64,000 nucleotides of DNA. It comes from Phenylobacterium sp. J426. Its GTDB lineage: Bacteria; Pseudomonadota; Alphaproteobacteria; Caulobacterales; Caulobacteraceae. Below the pieces are notes generated by a model, which searched no databases, had not been told where the DNA came from, and saw only the letters and a list, made by a program, of their open reading frames with translations. The DNA lies in assembly GCF_024699945.1 (NCBI RefSeq), contig NZ_JAJOMY010000001.1, positions 1 through 64,000 on the forward strand, read 5' to 3'. The position numbers were made by a program, and so were the translations under genes. Shown here piece by piece: positions 26,861-36,044 of the stretch. Positions within the stretch are counted from its first letter, which is position 1, and every line of letters starts with the position of its first letter.

Positions 26861-27994
26861 ATGGAAGGCTTGAGCGAGTTGCTGGCGAAGGTGGACACGC
26901 AGTTCCTGGGCTTCGCCTCCCCGACCGCGCCGAGAATCCAGGCGGGCGGCCATCCGTGCCAGGGCATCTACTGGACACCGAAGGGCCAGAAGCCGAAGGC
27001 TGCGTTCATCGCCACCCACTACAACGTCGACTTCTCCGAGCATTACATCGCGCCCTATCTCGCCACCCGCGGGTTCGGCTTCCTCGGCTGGAACACGCGC
27101 TATCGTGGCTTCGAGGACCAGTTCCTGCTGGAGCACGCCATCCTCGACATCAGCGTCGGCATGAAGTGGCTGCGCGATGTGGCGGGTGTCGAGACCATCA
27201 TCATCCTCGGCAATTCCGGCGGGGGCTCCCTGATGGGCGCCTACCAGGGCGAGGCCATCAAGCCGACGATGACCCACCTGCTCACCGGCGCCGCTGCAGA
27301 AGCCTATCAGAGCCTGCCCAGAGCTGACCTCTACGTGTCGCTGAACGCGCACCAGGGCCGGCCGGAAGTCCTCACCGACTGGATGGACGCTTCGGTCATC
27401 GACGAGACCGATCCCGTGGCCACGGATCCCGAGCTCGACCCGTTCAGCGAGGCCAACACGCCGCCCTACTCCCAGGAGTTCATCGCCAAGTACCGCGCCG
27501 CCCAGCGCGCTCGGAACCAGCGCATCACCGACTGGGCCAAGGCAGAGTTGAAGCGGCTGAACGAGGCCGGCATTCCCGATCGGGTTTTCCCGCTTTTCCG
27601 CTGCTGGGGCGATCTTCGCATGATGGACGGCACCATCGACCCGTCCGACCGCGCCACGCCGATGTGCTACCGCGGCCATCCCGCGGTGGCGAACAAGACG
27701 CCCTCGATCGGCCGCGCCAACAACATCAAGACCTGGCTGTCGATGTGGAGCCTTGAGACGTCGAACTGCCAGGGACGTCCGCACTTGCAGAAGTTCACCC
27801 AGCCCGCGCTGGTCGTGCAGGGCACCGCCGACACCGGCGTCTTCCCCCAGGACGCCCGCGACATCCACAGCTTCCTCGGCTCGAAGGACAAGACGCTGGA
27901 GCTGATCCCCGGCGCCCACTACTTCGAAGACAGCCCCGAAGTGCGCAACGCCGCCGCCTCTCTGGTCGCCGATTGGGCCCGCGCGCGGCTCTAG
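26861..27994 (+). CDS. Alpha/beta hydrolase, large type
   Basis: Intact 377-residue alpha/beta hydrolase. The nucleophile elbow is ILGNSGGGSLMG (Ser). Near the C-terminus VVQGTADTGVFPQDAR carries the acid and GAHYFEDSP the base His. An insert of about 100 residues in the middle (residues 150-260) forms a helical cap. No signal peptide. The family occurs beside acyl-CoA ligases in proteobacterial catabolic clusters, perhaps as an esterase or C-C hydrolase releasing the acid used by the ligase. The 57-base gap to the divergent ligase is AT-rich (26820-26843) and must hold both promoters. Its stop lies in CTAG shared with the DUF3237 gene. Confidence 0.82.
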   Translation: MEGLSELLAKVDTQFLGFASPTAPRIQAGGHPCQGIYWTPKGQKPKAAFIATHYNVDFSEHYIAPYLATRGFGFLGWNTRYRGFEDQFLLEHAILDISVGMKWLRDVAGVETIIILGNSGGGSLMGAYQGEAIKPTMTHLLTGAAAEAYQSLPRADLYVSLNAHQGRPEVLTDWMDASVIDETDPVATDPELDPFSEANTPPYSQEFIAKYRAAQRARNQRITDWAKAELKRLNEAGIPDRVFPLFRCWGDLRMMDGTIDPSDRATPMCYRGHPAVANKTPSIGRANNIKTWLSMWSLETSNCQGRPHLQKFTQPALVVQGTADTGVFPQDARDIHSFLGSKDKTLELIPGAHYFEDSPEVRNAAASLVADWARARL

Positions 27995-28476
27995 CGCAAG
28001 CCGTAGATCCGGTAGCGCACGCCCGCAGCGGTGCGGCGCCCGAAGCCCACGGCCACCGTTCGGTTCAGCCAGCCGTAGCGGGCGTCCGCCGTCTCGAAGA
28101 GTGGCTGGATGCGGAAGTAGTAGCGGTCGGTCGACAGCGCCTCCACGCGGGTCGAATCGCGGAAGTCCTCCAGCACGTCGGCAGGGATCACCAACCGACC
28201 CTGATAGGTGACGTGGATGAGGGCTCCGTCGTGTGTCCGCCACGCCGAGCGGACGTCCACAAGGGTGAGCGCGTCACCGGCGTCGTCGGCTCCGCCTTCG
28301 GACCAGTCGCCGCCGCCCGGTAGCACCTCGCCGGACAGACGCGGACCGGCGACGGCGCCGCCGGAAATCACGCTGAGCCTGCGGTTGCGCCAGGGCGAGC
28401 GGCCGAACACGAGGGGATGGCCGTCCTCCAGCCGGATGTCGACGTCACAGAGGTGTTCGGCGGGGAGGCTGTCCAT
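27991..28476 (-). CDS. DUF3237-family protein
   Basis: Intact 161-residue protein of the DUF3237 (UPF0311) family, a small beta-barrel of unknown function often encoded beside aromatic catabolic genes. LVDVRSAWRTHDGALIHVTYQGR and DRYYFRIQPLFETADARYGWLN are the family's two conserved blocks. ATG 28476 is chosen: it begins MDSLPAEHLCDVDIRL, follows GAGGAC and leaves 10 bases to the pcaC stop; upstream in-frame residues are proline-rich and overlap pcaC. Last gene of the pca operon. Its stop shares CTAG with the convergent hydrolase. Confidence 0.8.
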   Translation of the reverse strand: MDSLPAEHLCDVDIRLEDGHPLVFGRSPWRNRRLSVISGGAVAGPRLSGEVLPGGGDWSEGGADDAGDALTLVDVRSAWRTHDGALIHVTYQGRLVIPADVLEDFRDSTRVEALSTDRYYFRIQPLFETADARYGWLNRTVAVGFGRRTAAGVRYRIYGLR

Positions 28477-28486
28477 GAATGCGTCC

Positions 28487-28867
28487 TCAGGCACGCTTGG
28501 CGAGGATTTCGGCGGCGGCGTGGAAGGCGGCATTGGCCGCTGGCACACCGCAGTAGATCGCGCTCTGCAGCAGCACTTCCTTTAGCGTTTCGGCCGGCAC
28601 GCCGCCGTCGAGCGCCGCCTCGATGTGCAGGCGCAGTTCCTGCTCGCGGCCGAGCGCCACCATCATGCCGATGGTGATCAGCCTCCGCGTCTGCTGGTCG
28701 AGGCCCGGACGCGTCCAGATCTCGCCCCAGGCGTAGCGGGTCAGCAGGTCCTGGAACTCGGCCGTGAATGGCGTCGTCCGCGCCTGGGCGCGATCGACGT
28801 ACGCCGCGCCCAGCACCTGCCGCCGGGTCTCCATGCCGCGACTATGACGTTCGGACTCATCCATCAT
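28487..28867 (-). CDS. pcaC: 4-carboxymuconolactone decarboxylase
   Basis: Intact 126-residue AhpD-fold enzyme of the usual PcaC length. It decarboxylates 4-carboxymuconolactone to 3-oxoadipate enol-lactone in the protocatechuate branch of the beta-ketoadipate pathway. YAWGEIWTRPGLDQQTRRL and AAANAAFHAAAEIL are the standard family blocks, with the conserved HIEAAL..G region between. The gene lies in the pca order (H-G-B-D-C) and overlaps pcaD by 11 bases, which leaves little doubt about the assignment. Confidence 0.93.
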   Translation of the reverse strand: MMDESERHSRGMETRRQVLGAAYVDRAQARTTPFTAEFQDLLTRYAWGEIWTRPGLDQQTRRLITIGMMVALGREQELRLHIEAALDGGVPAETLKEVLLQSAIYCGVPAANAAFHAAAEILAKRA

Positions 28868-29646
28868 GCGCCTCCAGATGGCTCAGCAGGGCGGCATTGA
28901 AGGGGCCCGGCTGCTCGAGGTTCGAAAGGTGGCCGGCGTCCAGCTCGACAAAGTACGAGTCGGGCAGCGTGGCGGCGAATTCCGCCATGGCTTCCGCGGT
29001 CGTGGAGACGTCGCGCGTGCCGGCGACGATGAGCGTCGGCAGGTCGAGGCGCGTGCGCCCCAGATCGGCGTCGCGAAGGGCGCCGCAGCAGCCCACGTAG
29101 CCCTCCGGGCTGGTGGCAAGCAGTGTCGTATGGGCCGCGGCCACGACGCCCGGGGCGCACACGCAGAAACCGGGCGAGAAGAACCGCGCCATCGCCAGGT
29201 CGGCGATCGCCGCGAGGCCCTGGGCGCGAACCAGTTCGGCGCGGGCCGTCCAGCCTTCCGCATCGCCGATCCTCGGCAGCGTATTGGCTAGTGTGAGGGA
29301 AGCGACGCGATGGGGGGGCGGCATGATCCAGCGCCTGGGCGATCACGCCGCCCAAAGACAAGCCGACGACGTGGGCCCGCGGCGCTTCGACGTGGTCGAG
29401 CAGTTCGAGCGCGTCCTGCACCAGGCGGTCCAGCGGATAGTCGCCCGACGGGGCGTCCGACCCGCCGTGGCCCCGGATGTCGGGCCGGATCACGCGCCGG
29501 CCGCCCGCCACGAGCGCCTGCGCCTGGGCGTCCCAGAGCCTGTGATCGCAGCCGAGGGAATGAAGCAGCAGCACAGGCCGCGCCTCGGCGGGGCCTTCAG
29601 CGTCGAAGGCCAGGCGGCAGCCGTCGGACGCCATGAAGCGGCTCAT
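28857..29646 (-). CDS. pcaD: 3-oxoadipate enol-lactonase (frameshifted)
   Basis: Alpha/beta hydrolase of about 262 residues that opens 3-oxoadipate enol-lactone. The triad is visible: GLSLGGV (Ser), AGTRDVST (Asp) and DAGHLSNLEQP (His). HSLGCDHRLWD is the oxyanion loop. The frame breaks at a run of seven G (29311-29317), a typical homopolymer error; both halves fit the family without gap. ATG 29646 overlaps the pcaB stop as ATGA. Unlike the hydrolase at 23345, this one keeps its nucleophile. Confidence 0.9.
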
Positions 29647-30775
29647 GGCGCGCCCGCCGCCAGCGCGCGCGCGACCAGCGCCTCCGCCTCTCCGGGATCG
29701 CCTTCGACCCCCCGCGGCCTCCAGGTTGCGCCGCATTGCGTCGGCGTCGACCTCGAGCCCCTCGAGCACCGTCGCCATCGCGGCAGCCGCGCCGCCGGTC
29801 AGCACGAACAGCTCCGCCAGGACCGGGCGCCTCGGCTTGCCAGGCTCCCAGCGCCCGCTCGTGCTCCCCCGCGACGCTCGCCAGCAGTGTCGCCGCCAGA
29901 TGCGGCGCGCGAAGGCCCGCGGAACGGGCGACCTGGCAACCGGTCGGATTGCGCTTGTGCGCCATGGCCGAAGATCCGCCGCGACCGGGGACACGGGGCT
30001 CGAAGGCCTCGCGGACCTCCCCCTGGCTCATCAGCGCAACGTCCGTGGCGATCTTGGCGAGGCCCACCGTCGCGATGGCCAAGGCGGCGCCGAGACCCGC
30101 AATGGCGTCGCGCCGGCTGTGCCAGGGCGCAACCGAGACCCCCAGGCCCAGCTCCGCCGCCATGGCCACGGCGATCTCGACGCTGCGGCCGCCCTGATCC
30201 TTCAGCGTCCCCGCGGGCCCTCCCAGCTGCAGACGCAGAGCCGCGTTTCCCTCGCGCGAGAGGCGTCGGCGCGCGTCGGCGCCCAGCAGACGCCACTGCG
30301 CGGCCTTGAGGCCGAAGGTTGTGGGCAGGGCCGGCTGCAGCAGGGTGCGCGCCAGCATGGGCGTTCGCGCGTGCCTGCGCGCCAAGGCCTCGAGCGCCAC
30401 GCCGATACGCCCGAAGTCGCGGTCGAGAGCTGCCAGACCCGCCTTGGCCTGCAGCATCAGGGCTGTGTCGGCCACGTCCTGGCTGGTGGCGCCCAGATGC
30501 GCCTTTGCCGCGCCTCGGGCCCTCAGTTCCGCGACCAGCGGGATGGCGAAGGTCCCGGCGTGCGCGCCCTCCGTGGCCAGGATGTCGATGTCGAACGGCT
30601 CCGCGCACGCGGTCACGACCGCCGCCGCGTCCTCGGCACACAGAAGACCGCCGCCGGCTTGCGCCCGGGCAAGCGCCGCCTCGAACTCCAGCGCGTGGCC
30701 GACCAGCGCCTCATCGCCGAAGATGTCCAGCATCTCGGCCGTCCCGGCGGCCAGGTCGCGGATCCGCGAGACCAC
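29643..30775 (-). CDS. pcaB: 3-carboxy-cis,cis-muconate cycloisomerase (frameshifted)
   Basis: Member of the fumarase/aspartase superfamily, about 377 residues, that lactonises 3-carboxymuconate. LGATSQDVADTALML is conserved region 2 (substrate Thr-Ser), and GSSAMAHKRNPTGCQ the superfamily signature with catalytic Ser loop and Lys. The frame breaks near 29850 and again at six C (29708-29713); the tail is DPGEAEALVARALAAGAP. GTG 30775 lies two bases after the pcaG stop. It sits between pcaG and pcaD in the usual gene order. Confidence 0.9.
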
Positions 30776-30777
30776 CG

Positions 30778-31386
30778 TCAGAACTCGAAGAAGACGGTTT
30801 CGCCCTGGCCCTGCAGGACGATGTCGAACCGGAAACGGCCTGCGCCGTCTGCGCGGGCCATCAGGGTGTCGCGGCGCTCCGCGGGGACGAGCGTAAGGAC
30901 CGGATCCTCATCATGGCCTTCGTCGCCTTCGAAGTAGGCGCGTGTCACGAGCCGCTTCAGCAGTCCGCGCCCGATAATCCCCACGGCGACGTGAGGCGCC
31001 TGCACGCTGTCGCCCGGGCCGCCGGCCCGGCCCGGCTTGATGAGACGGAGGCGGAAGGTTCCGTCCTCTCCCGTCGCGCAGCGGCCCAGGCCTTGAAAGC
31101 CCGGCGCGCCATAGCGGCCGTCGCAGTCCGCCTGCCAGGTTTCAATCAGGACGTCCGGCGTCGGGTCACCTGCGCCGTCCAGAACGCAGCCGACGAGTTC
31201 AATCACTTCTCCGGCCGGGCGGGCGCCCGACCCCGGCGCGAACAGCCGATGCCCGTCGGGAACAAGGTCAAGCCGGCAGCCGATCGGCTCCGAGCCGCCG
31301 CCCGCCACGTCGCCGCACCCCGGCCAGGGCAGAGCGTAGTGGAAGAACGGACCGACTGTCTGTGAAGGGGTCTGCGCGCGCTTCAA
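30778..31386 (-). CDS. pcaG: Protocatechuate 3,4-dioxygenase, alpha subunit
   Basis: Intact 202-residue alpha subunit of the intradiol dioxygenase that cleaves protocatechuate to 3-carboxymuconate. AQTPSQTVGPFFHYALPWPG is the N-terminal PcaG motif, and LIETWQADCDGRYGAPGFQG and DSVQAPHVAVGIIGRGLL are the core strands. The iron ligands are in the beta subunit, as usual. The most likely start is TTG 31386, which overlaps the pcaH stop (TTGA) so that the subunits are made in equal amounts; no ATG lies near. The pcaB start follows two bases after the stop. Confidence 0.93.
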   Translation of the reverse strand: MKRAQTPSQTVGPFFHYALPWPGCGDVAGGGSEPIGCRLDLVPDGHRLFAPGSGARPAGEVIELVGCVLDGAGDPTPDVLIETWQADCDGRYGAPGFQGLGRCATGEDGTFRLRLIKPGRAGGPGDSVQAPHVAVGIIGRGLLKRLVTRAYFEGDEGHDEDPVLTLVPAERRDTLMARADGAGRFRFDIVLQGQGETVFFEF

Positions 31387-32093
31387 GCGGGGTCCTCCGT
31401 CGGCGTCGACGCCGGCCCGCGCAGGACGATGTCGAAGACGTATCCCAGGGCGAAGCTCGGCTCCGTCAGGCCAAGGTCGAAGCGCGCGATCAACCGCTCC
31501 CTCGCGCCCTCGGGAACCGACGCCGCGATGGGATCGAGCGCGATCAGCGGATCGCCTTCGAAGTAGCACTGCGTCACGAGACGGGACGCGAAGGCCGCCC
31601 CGAAGAGGGAGAGGTGGATGTGCGCAGGACGCCAGGCATTGTCGTGGTTGCCCCAAGGGTACGCGCCGGGCCTGATCGTCGTCAGACGATAACGGCCCTC
31701 GTCGTCGGTGACGAGGCGGCCCGCGCCGGTGAAGTTGGGGTCGAGCGGCGCATCCCACTGATCCTTGGCGTGAGCGTAGCGACCGGCCGCGTTGGCCTGC
31801 CAAACCTCGATCAGGGTGCGGGGAACCGGCCGGCCCGCTTCGTCGAGCACACGGCCCGCCATCACGATCCGCTGGCCGAGCGGCGCGCCGGCATGTTGCT
31901 TCGTCAGGTCGCTGCAGGCCGGACCGCCCAGGCTTTCCCAGGCGCTCGCAGGACCCGTGATCTCGGTGAGCGTCTGTGGAATCCGCACGGGCGGGCGCTT
32001 CGGCGCCCGGAGCACGGTGGATCGGTAAGGCGGGAAAAGGAGCGGCGGCTGCGCCTCTTCATCTTCCGCAACGTATCGGCTGGCGCTGATCAT
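31383..32093 (-). CDS. pcaH: Protocatechuate 3,4-dioxygenase, beta subunit
   Basis: Iron-bearing subunit of about 236 residues, intact. The four ferric ligands fall at Tyr106 (GRYAHAK), Tyr145 (PGAYPWGN), His158 and His160 (RPAHIHLSLFG) when numbered from ATG 32093. TLIEVWQANAAGRYAHAKDQ is the intradiol dioxygenase signature. Alternatives at 32108 and 32159 are in frame, but none of the three has a ribosome site, so the start is uncertain; 32093 (MISASRYVAEDE) best matches the family N-terminus. First gene of the pcaHGBDC operon, divergent from the CoA-transferase. Confidence 0.93.
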   Translation of the reverse strand: MISASRYVAEDEEAQPPLLFPPYRSTVLRAPKRPPVRIPQTLTEITGPASAWESLGGPACSDLTKQHAGAPLGQRIVMAGRVLDEAGRPVPRTLIEVWQANAAGRYAHAKDQWDAPLDPNFTGAGRLVTDDEGRYRLTTIRPGAYPWGNHDNAWRPAHIHLSLFGAAFASRLVTQCYFEGDPLIALDPIAASVPEGARERLIARFDLGLTEPSFALGYVFDIVLRGPASTPTEDPA

Positions 32094-32162
32094 TTGAATT
32101 CTAAGCATGTCGCGCGGCGTGGCGGTATGCAATGAGAAGCACAGCTCCGGCGGCGACATAAT

Positions 32163-32177
32163 GTCAGTTTACTTGAC
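32163..32177. promoter_or_regulatory. GTCAA-N5-TTGAC-like palindrome, site 6
   Basis: GTCAG-TTTAC-TTGAC matches the consensus except for one inner base of the left arm. It lies between pcaH (start 32093, minus) and the CoA-transferase (start 32225, plus), so a bound protein could control both. This ties the pca operon to the same putative regulon as sites 1-5. Confidence 0.48.
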
Positions 32178-32200
32178 GCTTCGGCGCCGGCCGCTAGGTT
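32173..32200 (+). promoter_or_regulatory. Caulobacter-type promoter of the CoA-transferase gene
   Basis: TTGACG at 32173-32178, 14 bases of spacer and GCTAGGTT at 32193-32200 match the Caulobacter housekeeping promoter pattern (TTGACGS, 10-14 bases, GCTANAWC) with two differences in the second box. The ATG lies 25 bases further on, after AAGGAG. Confidence 0.55.
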
Positions 32201-32224
32201 TCGCCTGACGTTCAAGGAGTGCTC

Positions 32225-33436
32225 ATGACCCAGCCGTCCGCCTTCACCGGTCAGATCGGCCCGCTCGAGGGGCTCGTCGTCGTGGAAGCCGGCCAGCTCA
32301 TCGCCGGCCCGTTCTGCGGGCAGCTGCTGGGCGACATGGGGGCCACGGTGATCAAGCTCGAACCGCCGGGCGCGGGCGATCCCATGCGCCAATGGGGACA
32401 GGGCGCGCCGGTCTGGTGGGAGGTCATCGCGCGCAACAAGAAGTCGGTGTCCCTGAACCTCCGCAAGCCTGAGGGCCAGGAGATCGCCCGCAAGCTCATC
32501 GCCGGCGCCGACGTCTTCATCGAGAACTTCCGGCCCGGCACGGTCGAGGGCTGGGGCCTGGGCCCCGAGCGCCTGCAGGAAACGAACCCCGGCCTCGTCG
32601 TCGTGCGGATGTCGGGCTATGGCCAGAACGGGCCCTACGCGCAGCGTGCCGGCTTTGGAGGCATCGGCGAGGCCATGGGCGGCTGGCGCGCTATCGTAGG
32701 CGAGCCCGACCGCCCCCCGTCGCGCATGGGGGTGTCGATCGGCGATTCGCTGTGCGCCACCTATGGGGCGATGGGCGCGCTCGCCGCGCTCCGCGCGCGC
32801 GATCTGAACGGCAAAGGCCAGGTGGTGGACTGCGCGCTGTACGAGGCCGTGCTCCAGGTGATGGAGGGTCTGATCCCCGAGTACGTCGCCACGGGCCACA
32901 GCCGCAAGCGAAGCGGCGCCATTCTGCCCGGCATCGCCCCGTCGAACGTCTATCCCTGCAGCGACGGCGAGTACCTGATCGGGGCCAACGGCGACGGCGT
33001 GTTCCGGCGGCTGTGCGAGGCCATGGGTCGGCCTGGCCTGGCGGACGATCCCCGCTACGCCACTCACACCGCCCGAGGCGAGCGCCAGGCGGAACTCGAC
33101 GGCCTGATCTCGGACTGGACGCGCACCTTGACCGTGGAGCAGCTCGAGGCGCTGATGCTGGAGCACGGAGTGCCTGCCGGACGGATCTACGGTCCCGCCG
33201 ACATGCTGCACGACCCACACTTCGCGGCGCGCGAGGCGATCATCGAGATGCCCGATCATCCCCGCTGGCCGGGGCTCAAGATGCAGGGGGCCTTTCCCAA
33301 GTTCTCCGCGACGCCTGGCGGCGTTCGCGGACTGGCCCCGCAGACGGTGGGCGAACACAACGCCGAAGTGCTTGGCGGCCGACTTGGCCTGGACGCTGCG
33401 TCCCTGGAGAAACTCGCCGCCGCCGGGGTGATCTAG
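32225..33436 (+). CDS. CaiB/BaiF (family III) CoA-transferase
   Basis: Intact 403-residue family III CoA-transferase, which moves CoA between acids through an aspartyl-CoA thioester. LVVVEAGQLIAGPFCGQLLG is the N-terminal motif, GATVIKLEPPGAGDPMR the CoA-binding block, GVSIGDSLCATYGAMGALA carries the catalytic Asp, and AGRIYGPADMLHDPHF the C-terminal block. ATG 32225 follows AAGGAG. It is divergent from pcaHGBDC. No pcaIJ lies in the window, so this enzyme may activate 3-oxoadipate instead; alternatively it serves another acid. Its stop shares CTAG with the cytochrome gene. Confidence 0.88.
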   Translation: MTQPSAFTGQIGPLEGLVVVEAGQLIAGPFCGQLLGDMGATVIKLEPPGAGDPMRQWGQGAPVWWEVIARNKKSVSLNLRKPEGQEIARKLIAGADVFIENFRPGTVEGWGLGPERLQETNPGLVVVRMSGYGQNGPYAQRAGFGGIGEAMGGWRAIVGEPDRPPSRMGVSIGDSLCATYGAMGALAALRARDLNGKGQVVDCALYEAVLQVMEGLIPEYVATGHSRKRSGAILPGIAPSNVYPCSDGEYLIGANGDGVFRRLCEAMGRPGLADDPRYATHTARGERQAELDGLISDWTRTLTVEQLEALMLEHGVPAGRIYGPADMLHDPHFAAREAIIEMPDHPRWPGLKMQGAFPKFSATPGGVRGLAPQTVGEHNAEVLGGRLGLDAASLEKLAAAGVI

Positions 33437-33795
33437 CGCCCGAGCGTCGCGAAGTAGGCGACGAGATCCTCCGCTTCCGAGCGTGTGATCTCGATCGGCG
33501 GCATCTCGCCCGAACCGTGCTGCGAGATCTCGGCGAAGCGCTTCTGCAGCGACAGGGCGTTGTAGCGGCGTTGCAGTTGCCAGAACGGGGGACCGTTGGC
33601 CGCCGGGCTGCCGTCGAGGCCCACCGCGTGGCAGCCGCTGCACCGACGCACCGCGAAAGCTTCGCCCCGCGCCGCCGCCGGATCGACGCCCGGGCCAGAG
33701 GACGGGCCAGAGGACGGGCCAGAGGACGGGCCGGCCGACGCGCAGGCCGACAGCAGGGCGGCGCCGGCGACCAGCAAGGAAAGCGTCCGCAGCAT
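33433..33795 (-). CDS. Small c-type cytochrome lipoprotein
   Basis: Intact 120-residue monoheme cytochrome c. LLSAC at residues 14-18 is a lipobox, so Cys18 is likely lipidated and the protein anchored in a membrane facing the periplasm. CSGCH (Cys52, Cys55, His56) binds heme, and Met98 (GEMPPIE) is the likely sixth ligand. Between anchor and heme domain lies a linker with three SSGP units, encoded by a 12-base tandem repeat (33692-33732). Function: electron carrier, partner not known; it is convergent with the CoA-transferase and not in the pca operon. Confidence 0.86.
   Translation of the reverse strand: MLRTLSLLVAGAALLSACASAGPSSGPSSGPSSGPGVDPAAARGEAFAVRRCSGCHAVGLDGSPAANGPPFWQLQRRYNALSLQKRFAEISQHGSGEMPPIEITRSEAEDLVAYFATLGR
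33692..33732 (+). repeat. 12-bp tandem repeat in the cytochrome linker
   Basis: GGGCCAGAGGAC occurs three times in a row with a partial fourth copy. On the coding (minus) strand it encodes repeated Ser-Ser-Gly-Pro in the linker behind the lipid anchor. Copies are identical, so unit number probably varies between strains or between assemblies. Confidence 0.85.
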
Positions 33796-34059
33796 GATCT
33801 TGGTCTCCCAGTAGCTGGCTGAGCATGACGGGAAAGGCGCAGCTTGGCGCTTCCGTACGGCTACTTAGTCCCGAGCGAAGCGGCGCCTCCTGGATTCCGG
33901 CGGCCGGGAGAGCGCCGAATGCTCGCCCCGTCCCACGACGCGGCGACGACTTGATCACCCAAACCCGGCTCGCCACCAGACCGGCGTCACGGCCAAGATT
34001 CGGTTTCTCGTTGCACACGAACGCGTGATGAGGTTCCTGCCGCAGGGTCGGGAGTAGCC

Positions 34060-35893
34060 ATGAGTCTGACAGCTACAGCGCCGGTTCAAGTCCGCGTCGC
34101 CCTGCAGGAGCGTGAGGGCGTCCGCGCGCCTGCACGCGAACGGCGGGCCGATCTGGACTGGATCCGGGTCGGAGCCTTCGGTCTGCTGATCCTGTTCCAC
34201 GTGGCGCTCGTCTACGCGCCCTACGATTGGCACATCCGCAGCACGCATCGGTTCGAGTGGATGCGGGAGGCGATCCTCCTGACAGGGCCTTGGCGTCTGA
34301 CGCTCCTGTTCCTGGTGGCCGGCTCCGCCTTGCGGCTGATGGCCCAGCGCCGCACGACGTCCGAGGTGGCCTCCAGCCGTATCGCACGGCTGCTCCCGCC
34401 GTTGCTGTTCGGCATCGTCGCCCTCGTCCCACTGCAGTCCTGGATCGAGGCGGTCGACAAGGGGTACTGGCAGGACGGGCTGTTGCCCTGGATGGGCCGT
34501 GAGTTCAGCTTCAGCGGCCTCGCCAACGGCGTCCCCGTCAACCACCTATGGTTCCTGGTCTTCCTTACGGCCTACACGGTGGCGATCCTGCCGCTGATGG
34601 CGCGCCCCGGAGCCATGGAGCGGCTGGGCGATGCGCTGGAGCGGGCGCTGTCAGGCTGGCGCGTCCTCTGGGTCCCCGCCGCCTACCTGATCGTCATCCG
34701 GCTGACGCTGTTCCCCGTCTTCGGCATCACCAACCGGCTTTCGCTGGACTGGTACAACCACGCGCTTTCCTTCGGCGCCTTCACGTTCGGCTTCCTCGTC
34801 GTGAATCGCGAGACGATCTGGCGCGAGCTGGAAGACCGCCGCTGGACGTTTCTTGGGCTGTCCGCGCTGAGCCTTTCCCTGGTGATGATCCAGGCCTGGC
34901 ATCCGGGCGGCGGCGCGTTCTTCGACATCCCGCGCAACACCGTCTTCGGCATCGCCCAGTGGGTCACCATCGCCGCCATTCTGGCCTTCGGCAGCCGGCA
35001 CTTGCGCCGCGCGAATTCACCCGTCCTGCGCTACCTGAACGACGGCATCTTCCCCTGCTATCTCGCCCACCAGACCATCCTCGTCGCGGCGGTCTTCCTG
35101 CTGAAGCCGGCGGGCATTCCGGCCGCACCCGAGGCGCTGATCCTGACAAGCGTGACGTTCGGGGGCAGTCTGCTCGTCTATGAGATCGTCCGCCGCATCC
35201 CCGTCATGCGCCCGCTTTGGGGGTTGAAACCGCTCGACGCCGTCCCTGACGCGCCCCGTCACTCCCGGGGTCGGGCCCTGCTCAGACTGGGCGTGGCGGC
35301 CCCCCGTCTTCGCCGCGGCCGCGGTCGCGGCGGCCACCCTCGCCTATCCAGATTTCAACCACGCCCGGCAGTACCTCAGCGAGCTCGGCGGAGCGACCGC
35401 GCCTCAGCCCATGATCTTCAACCTTGGAGTCCTGACGGCTGGTCTCATGGCGGGGCTGGCGGGGATCGGCTTCGGCCTGGCCATTCAGCGGCTGACCGGA
35501 GCCCGGATCGCCGGCGCCCTGGTGGCCATCGTCTTCATCCTCGCCGGCTACGGCCTCGTGGCGGCCGCCATCTTCCCTTGGCCTGACCCGCGGCACCTGG
35601 CCATCAACCTCGCGCTCGGCATCCAACTCGCGCCGTTGCTGCTCCTGTGGTCGCTGCGCTCGACTCGCGACATGGCCGGCCTGAAGTGGTTCCTCGCCGC
35701 CGCCTTCCTGGCGATGGGGGTGCTCACCGTGATCACCAAGCATCTGGTGATGCCGGGCCTTGTGAACGACGCCAACGTCGGGTGGTGGGAGCGCAGCTAC
35801 GCCGTGATCCTGGTCGGATGGGTCGCCGTGGCCGCATGGCTCCTCGACCGCAAGCTCAAAGGGCCGGCGGCGGCCCAGGCGTACGGCGCCTGA
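34060..35893 (+). CDS. Acyltransferase-3 / DUF998 fusion membrane protein (one frameshift)
   Basis: About 611 residues. Residues 1-380 form an acyltransferase-3 (OpgC-like) domain with ten helices: RRADLDWIRVGAFGLLILFH opens it with the usual Asp-Trp-Arg, LFLVAGSALRLM and PVNHLWFLVFLTAYTVAI follow, and the C-terminal NDGIFPCYLAHQTILV carries the conserved His. The frame shifts at six C near 35303; with five C it reads LLRLGVAAPVFAAAAV, the start of a DUF998 domain (YPDFNHARQYLSELGG, six helices). No stop lies between, so the two form one chain. Next to opgH it could substitute periplasmic glucans, as OpgC does with succinyl groups. The 264 bases before it hold nothing I can name. Confidence 0.78.
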
Positions 35894-35909
35894 GGCAAAT
35901 TGCGCCTAA

Positions 35910-35958
35910 AGAGCGATCACGCTCTCGTTAGACTGGCTTTAATCACGAGTCCGTGATT
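35910..35958 (+). terminator. Two adjacent hairpins between the fusion gene and opgH
   Basis: AGAGCG-ATCA-CGCTCT (35910-35925) and AATCACG-AGTC-CGTGATT (35941-35958) are both perfect inverted repeats with 4-base loops. They follow the stop codon of the acyltransferase-DUF998 gene by 17 and 48 bases. No run of T follows either, so termination or RNA processing is a guess; a protein-binding site is also possible for the second. Confidence 0.4.
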
Positions 35959-36044
35959 GAAGGGTGACGAATCTAGCCGAGGCTAGGTCGGCGCAGCTCC
36001 GCGAGGGTCGCGCCGCCGGGTGCAGTTTCGGGGGCGAGCGGTAA

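Noticed and set aside
32090-34018. 642-codon minus-strand frame over the CoA-transferase and cytochrome region
   Set aside because: Opposite to a clear family III CoA-transferase; low-complexity Arg/Gly content.
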